From: an uncultured Eubacteriaceae bacterium
GTDB lineage: Bacteria; Bacillota; Clostridia; Eubacteriales; Eubacteriaceae
Length of the DNA stretch: 8,237 nucleotides
Assembly (NCBI GenBank): GCA_947630385.1
Contig: CANRHG010000079.1
Location: 1-8,237, forward strand
Reading direction: 5' to 3'
The position numbers and the translations under genes are program-made. The notes below the pieces were generated by a model. It saw only the letters and a list, made by a program, of their open reading frames with translations. It ran no database searches and was not told the DNA's origin. Positions 5,867 through 8,237 of the stretch are shown here, one piece after another (the stretch's first letter is position 1; every line of letters starts with the position of its first letter).

Positions 5867-6397
5867 CTAGTCTTCAACGACTTCTTTTATTTTCTCTTTA
5901 ACTTCTTCCATCGGAACCGTCGGTTCAAACCGTTCGACGATGTTACCGTCTTTATCGATCAAAAACTTCGTGAAGTTCCACTTGATATCGCTGCTATCGT
6001 CCGGATTAAGGAGTCCTGTCATACGTTTTCCCTGTTCGCTGTCGCCGAACCCGTTAAAGCTCGTATTTTCCGTCAAATACTTAAACAAGGGAGCCGCGCC
6101 CTCTCCGTTTACTTCGATCTTAGAAAACTGTGGGAAGGTAACGCCAAAACGTCCGGTACAAAACGTGTGGATCTCGTCGTCGCTCCCCGGAGCCTGGCTT
6201 CCAAACTGGTTACAGGGGAAATCCAAGATCTCAATGCTACCGCCCATGTCGTCGTAAATTTCCTGGAGGTCAGTATATTGGGGCGTAAATCCACATTCGG
6301 TAGCGGTGTTGACGATCAGTAAAGGTTTTCCTTTATAGCTTTCTAAGGCTACGTCGTTTCCCGCCTGGTCCTTGACCGTAAAATCGTAAATGTTCAT
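5867..6397 (-). CDS. Glutathione peroxidase family thiol peroxidase (BsaA-like)
   Basis: This 176-residue cytosolic peroxidase reduces H2O2 or organic peroxides. It is the Cys form: peroxidatic Cys35 lies in NTATECGFTPQY where selenoenzymes have Sec. The family motif FPCNQFGSQ (60-68) supplies Gln64, and KWNFTKFLID (139-148) supplies Trp140 and Asn141, completing the catalytic tetrad. Cys80 sits where resolving cysteines occur in thioredoxin-dependent members, so thioredoxin is the likely reductant rather than glutathione (inference). I start at the ATG at 6395-6397 because GGAGG lies 5 nt ahead and residues MNIYDF match the family N-terminus; an ATG 12 nt upstream adds MEDD but lacks its own site. 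Only 1 nt separates it from the folT stop, and its ribosome binding site lies inside the last folT codons, so translation is probably coupled. It ends at the shared terminator. Confidence 0.95.
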   Translation of the reverse strand: MNIYDFTVKDQAGNDVALESYKGKPLLIVNTATECGFTPQYTDLQEIYDDMGGSIEILDFPCNQFGSQAPGSDDEIHTFCTGRFGVTFPQFSKIEVNGEGAAPLFKYLTENTSFNGFGDSEQGKRMTGLLNPDDSSDIKWNFTKFLIDKDGNIVERFEPTVPMEEVKEKIKEVVED

Positions 6398-6398
6398 A

Positions 6399-7169
6399 TC
6401 ATCCTCCATTTTTAAGTGCTATGGTATATTTTTTCGGGATCATTTTAAGTAGTACACTTAAAATGACCGAATAAAAGGGGATCAAAAAAATATTGGCGAT
6501 AATTCTTCCCGGAAGCAGGACGCTCCAGGCCTGTCCGTACAAGATCATCAGCCAAACGGTATTTAAAATGACCGAATTGACGATCTGCTCGATCGTGATG
6601 ATGACCAGAATACTCTCGCTTTGGTCAGCCTCGGCTTTCTTTAGGATGTAAGACGAAACAAAGGGATAGACGGCAAAAAGTAGGATCAAAAGAAGAAAGA
6701 GTACGCTAATAAAGGGATTAAGGGGCTCCCCAAGATAGTTGAGGGTAAATCCGCCAAAACTCAGGGTTCCCGAAGAAAACAAAATCACCACCGCGCACAG
6801 GCTAAAGAACAGATTGATCCACTTAAAGTGTCTGAGATCTTTTCCCTTAAAGAGCCTCCAAAGCAGTCCCGGGATGAGCCCGGTCAGTCCACTGCTTAAG
6901 GTAAAACCCAAAAACAGCGGTCCGTTCGGCTTGACGACGTAACACAGCAGGTCGCTGATCACGCCGATGGCAAACCCGCTAAAGGGCCCAAGCCAGATCC
7001 CGCCCAGAATGATCGGTATGGAGTTTAGGTTGATCCTAAGGGACGGAAAGCCCCCGAGGGGAATGTAAACTTCAAACAGGATCTTTAAGACAATACTGAT
7101 CGCGATGAGTAAACTGGAGTAAACTAAAATTTGTGTTCGCGATAGGCCGTAGGTAACATTACTTTTCAT
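6399..7169 (-). CDS. folT: FolT-like folate ECF transporter S component, enlarged
   Basis: This is the substrate-binding membrane subunit of an energy-coupling factor transporter, which would work with the shared EcfA/A'/T module encoded elsewhere. FolT identity is read from the C-terminal signature NTVWLMILYGQAWSVLLPGRIIANIFLIPFYS (203-233), the N-terminal LRINLNSIPIILGGIWLGPFSGFAIGVISDLLCYVV, and the THF riboswitch just upstream. The protein is 256 residues, while FolT members I know have about 170-190. About eight hydrophobic helices are visible (13-35, 47-62, 64-80, 83-106, 116-136, 151-176, 186-212, 220-245), two more than the usual six; the extra ones lie at about 115-180. The start at 7167-7169 has an AAGGAG site 6 nt upstream; an ATG 30 nt earlier was rejected for lack of one. 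The stop is 1 nt from the peroxidase start. Confidence 0.85.
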   Translation of the reverse strand: MKSNVTYGLSRTQILVYSSLLIAISIVLKILFEVYIPLGGFPSLRINLNSIPIILGGIWLGPFSGFAIGVISDLLCYVVKPNGPLFLGFTLSSGLTGLIPGLLWRLFKGKDLRHFKWINLFFSLCAVVILFSSGTLSFGGFTLNYLGEPLNPFISVLFLLLILLFAVYPFVSSYILKKAEADQSESILVIITIEQIVNSVILNTVWLMILYGQAWSVLLPGRIIANIFLIPFYSVILSVLLKMIPKKYTIALKNGG

Positions 7170-7189
7170 AAAATCTCCTTTTAAGTAAT

Positions 7190-7233
7190 GCTTCCACACC
7201 TGTCAACGTAAATTAGTTGAAACAAGCGGAAGC
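7190..7233 (-). other. Candidate expression-platform hairpin of the riboswitch
   Basis: GCUUCCGC at the 3' end of the aptamer (7226-7233) can pair with GUGGAAGC (7190-7197) over 8 bp with one G-U. This would break P1 and the 3' ligand-binding strand. A smaller UCAAC/GUUGA hairpin is nested inside the loop. The AAGGAG site lies about 12 nt further on, outside both stems. A ligand-dependent switch between the two folds is inference. Confidence 0.45.
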
Positions 7234-7318
7234 GAAACTGATATCGCAACGTATTGTTTTCGTATGGCGGCAACTTCCCATCCGTCCATCACTGAAACGC
7301 ATCAGTTCCTACTCTTGT
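7222..7318 (-). promoter_or_regulatory. THF (tetrahydrofolate) riboswitch
   Basis: The minus strand reproduces the THF aptamer in order. P1 is ACAAG (7314-7318) with CUUGU (7222-7226). The conserved GAGUAG follows. P2 pairs AACUGAU with AUCAGUU. Then come GCGUU and CAGUG. The P3 arm is AUGGACGG with CCGCCAU around the conserved AUGGGAAGUUG, with one bulged A. Then ACGAA, a short AAC/GUU hairpin, GCGAUAUCAG and the closing CUUCCGCUUGU, matching the family's CAUCCGCU element. It lies 52 nt before folT, whose product imports folate. Known members lower downstream expression when reduced folates bind. No U-run terminator follows, so control is probably at translation initiation. Confidence 0.9.
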
Positions 7319-7329
7319 AATAAAATTTT

Positions 7330-8237
7330 TTAACCGTTCGGGTTTAAGACCGCGCGGAATAAAATCGTCCGGTCACCCAGCTTTTTGGCCGAGATGTGAC
7401 CTTTGTGTTGTTTGGTGATCGCCTGCGCGATCGAAAGACCGATCCCATAGCTCCCGGTCTGTCTGGAGCGCGAGCTGTCGTCCCTGTAAAAGCGCTCGAA
7501 CAGGCGCTTTAGATCGCCCTTTGGCATCTGGTCGGTCGTATTCGTAACATCGAGTATCACGCCCCGTCCTTTTTTAGAAAGCCTTAAGTTGATCACGCCG
7601 TCTTTGGGCGTGTACTTAAAGGCGTTGTTAAGGAGCACCGAAGTGAGTTGTTCGACCCCTTCGATGTTTCCGTCAAACGGGACCGGATTATCCGGCATGT
7701 TGACCGAAAAATTAATGTCTTCGTTGGTCGCAACGGGCCTAAAGTCTTCGGCCGTGTTTTGAACGACTTCGGCGATGTCAAAATGCGTCGAGATCTCTTT
7801 GGGCATGACCGCGTCCATCTTAGAGAGCGTAAGTAAGCTCTTGATGAGCTCGTTTAATCTTACGATCTGCTCTTTAATGCTACTGGTCCACTCGTCTTTT
7901 CCGTGTTCGATCTCGATAACGTCCGTATCGGCCGAAATGATCGACAGCGGTGTTTTTATCTCGTGGCTTGCGTTCGCGATAAACTCGCGCTGCTTTCGGA
8001 TGTTTTCGATGACCGGCTCGATGATCGGCTTGGATAAAAACCAGAGCAGGACGAAGATGACCGACAGACCCAAAACAAAGATGATGATCGATAAAAAGAC
8101 GAGATAGAGTAGGCTGTCAAGCTCCTGTTTTCGGTCCAAAAAGATGATCTGGTGGCCGGTCCGCGTAGTCGTGACCAAATACTTATAGTCTTTAAAATAC
8201 CCAGTTTTATGCCCCGAATCGACGACCATTAGGGCAT
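7330..8237 (-). CDS. Sensor histidine kinase, 5' end cut by window edge
   Basis: This is the C-terminal 299-plus residues of a membrane sensor kinase of a two-component system; the frame stays open to the window edge (codons for Ala-Leu precede the first visible Met at 8227-8229), so the true start is outside. Counted from that Met, an extracytoplasmic remnant (1-38) leads to a transmembrane helix (about 40-66). The HisKA domain has phospho-acceptor His89 in NASHEIKTPLS. HATPase_c shows the N box NNAFKYT (201-207), F box LFERFYRDDSSRS and G2 GSYGIGLSIAQ (259-269). The usual DxGxG G1 box is replaced by DVTNTTDQMPKGDL, a form common in Firmicutes kinases. Only about 20 residues separate the membrane helix from HisKA, so no HAMP domain fits. 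The response regulator gene presumably lies upstream, beyond the window. The signal sensed is unknown. Confidence 0.93.
   Translation of the reverse strand, partial: ALMVVDSGHKTGYFKDYKYLVTTTRTGHQIIFLDRKQELDSLLYLVFLSIIIFVLGLSVIFVLLWFLSKPIIEPVIENIRKQREFIANASHEIKTPLSIISADTDVIEIEHGKDEWTSSIKEQIVRLNELIKSLLTLSKMDAVMPKEISTHFDIAEVVQNTAEDFRPVATNEDINFSVNMPDNPVPFDGNIEGVEQLTSVLLNNAFKYTPKDGVINLRLSKKGRGVILDVTNTTDQMPKGDLKRLFERFYRDDSSRSRQTGSYGIGLSIAQAITKQHKGHISAKKLGDRTILFRAVLNPNG

Noticed and set aside
5858..6322. Plus-strand frames opposite the peroxidase
   Set aside because: They overlap the terminator and a well-supported peroxidase gene; low-complexity shadow translation.
6399..7199. Longer start for folT (10 extra residues MWKHYLKGDF)
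   Set aside because: The upstream ATG lacks a ribosome binding site, while AAGGAG fits the start at 7167-7169.
1..8237. CRISPR arrays, insertion sequences, integrase or attachment site at tRNA-Thr
   Set aside because: No repeated spacer pattern, transposase or integrase frame, and no copy of the tRNA 3' end was seen elsewhere in the window.

Overview
The window looks like ordinary chromosome from a low-to-medium GC, Gram-positive anaerobe of the Firmicutes, probably class Clostridia. The support is strong purine-rich ribosome binding sites, a folate-type ECF transporter S component behind a tetrahydrofolate (THF) riboswitch, a fermentative D-lactate dehydrogenase, a BsaA-type Cys glutathione peroxidase, a clostridial-style tRNA-Thr(CGU) with U73 and an encoded CCA, and a sensor kinase with the degenerate G1 box common in Firmicutes. 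No phage, IS element, CRISPR array or integrase is visible. Species cannot be named from sequence reading alone.

Layout. (1) 1-1340, minus: uvrC, cut at its C-terminus by the window edge. (2) 1442-3684, plus: divergent from uvrC, a tightly packed operon of a HAD phosphatase, D-lactate dehydrogenase (ldhA) and a small PAP2 phosphatase; the first two overlap by 4 nt and the third begins directly after the ldhA stop. (3) 3686-3722: a perfect 15-bp hairpin acting as a terminator for convergent genes. (4) 3726-4058, minus: a small secreted protein with a Pro-rich linker and a Gly/His/Cys-rich tail, with its own well-formed promoter. (5) 4193-5482, minus: a CPA2-type cation/proton antiporter preceded by a leader with nested inverted repeats. 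(6) 5617-5856, plus: two consecutive promoters, tRNA-Thr(CGU) and a terminator hairpin shared with the gene on the other side. (7) 5867-7318, minus: THF riboswitch, then an unusually long FolT-like folate transporter, then glutathione peroxidase separated by one base. (8) 7330-8237, minus: a sensor histidine kinase, cut at its N-terminus by the window edge; its stop lies only 11 nt before the riboswitch.

How the parts fit. LdhA recycles NADH by making D-lactate; the HAD protein may clear a phosphorylated metabolite, and PAP2 probably acts on a lipid phosphate. The riboswitch should reduce FolT synthesis when reduced folate is plentiful, and the peroxidase gene is placed to share that control. 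No promoter is obvious between the kinase and the riboswitch, so the folT-gpx unit may be partly read through from the two-component operon. The clearest non-coding discovery is the THF riboswitch. The least explained coding sequence is the Gly/His/Cys-rich secreted protein.
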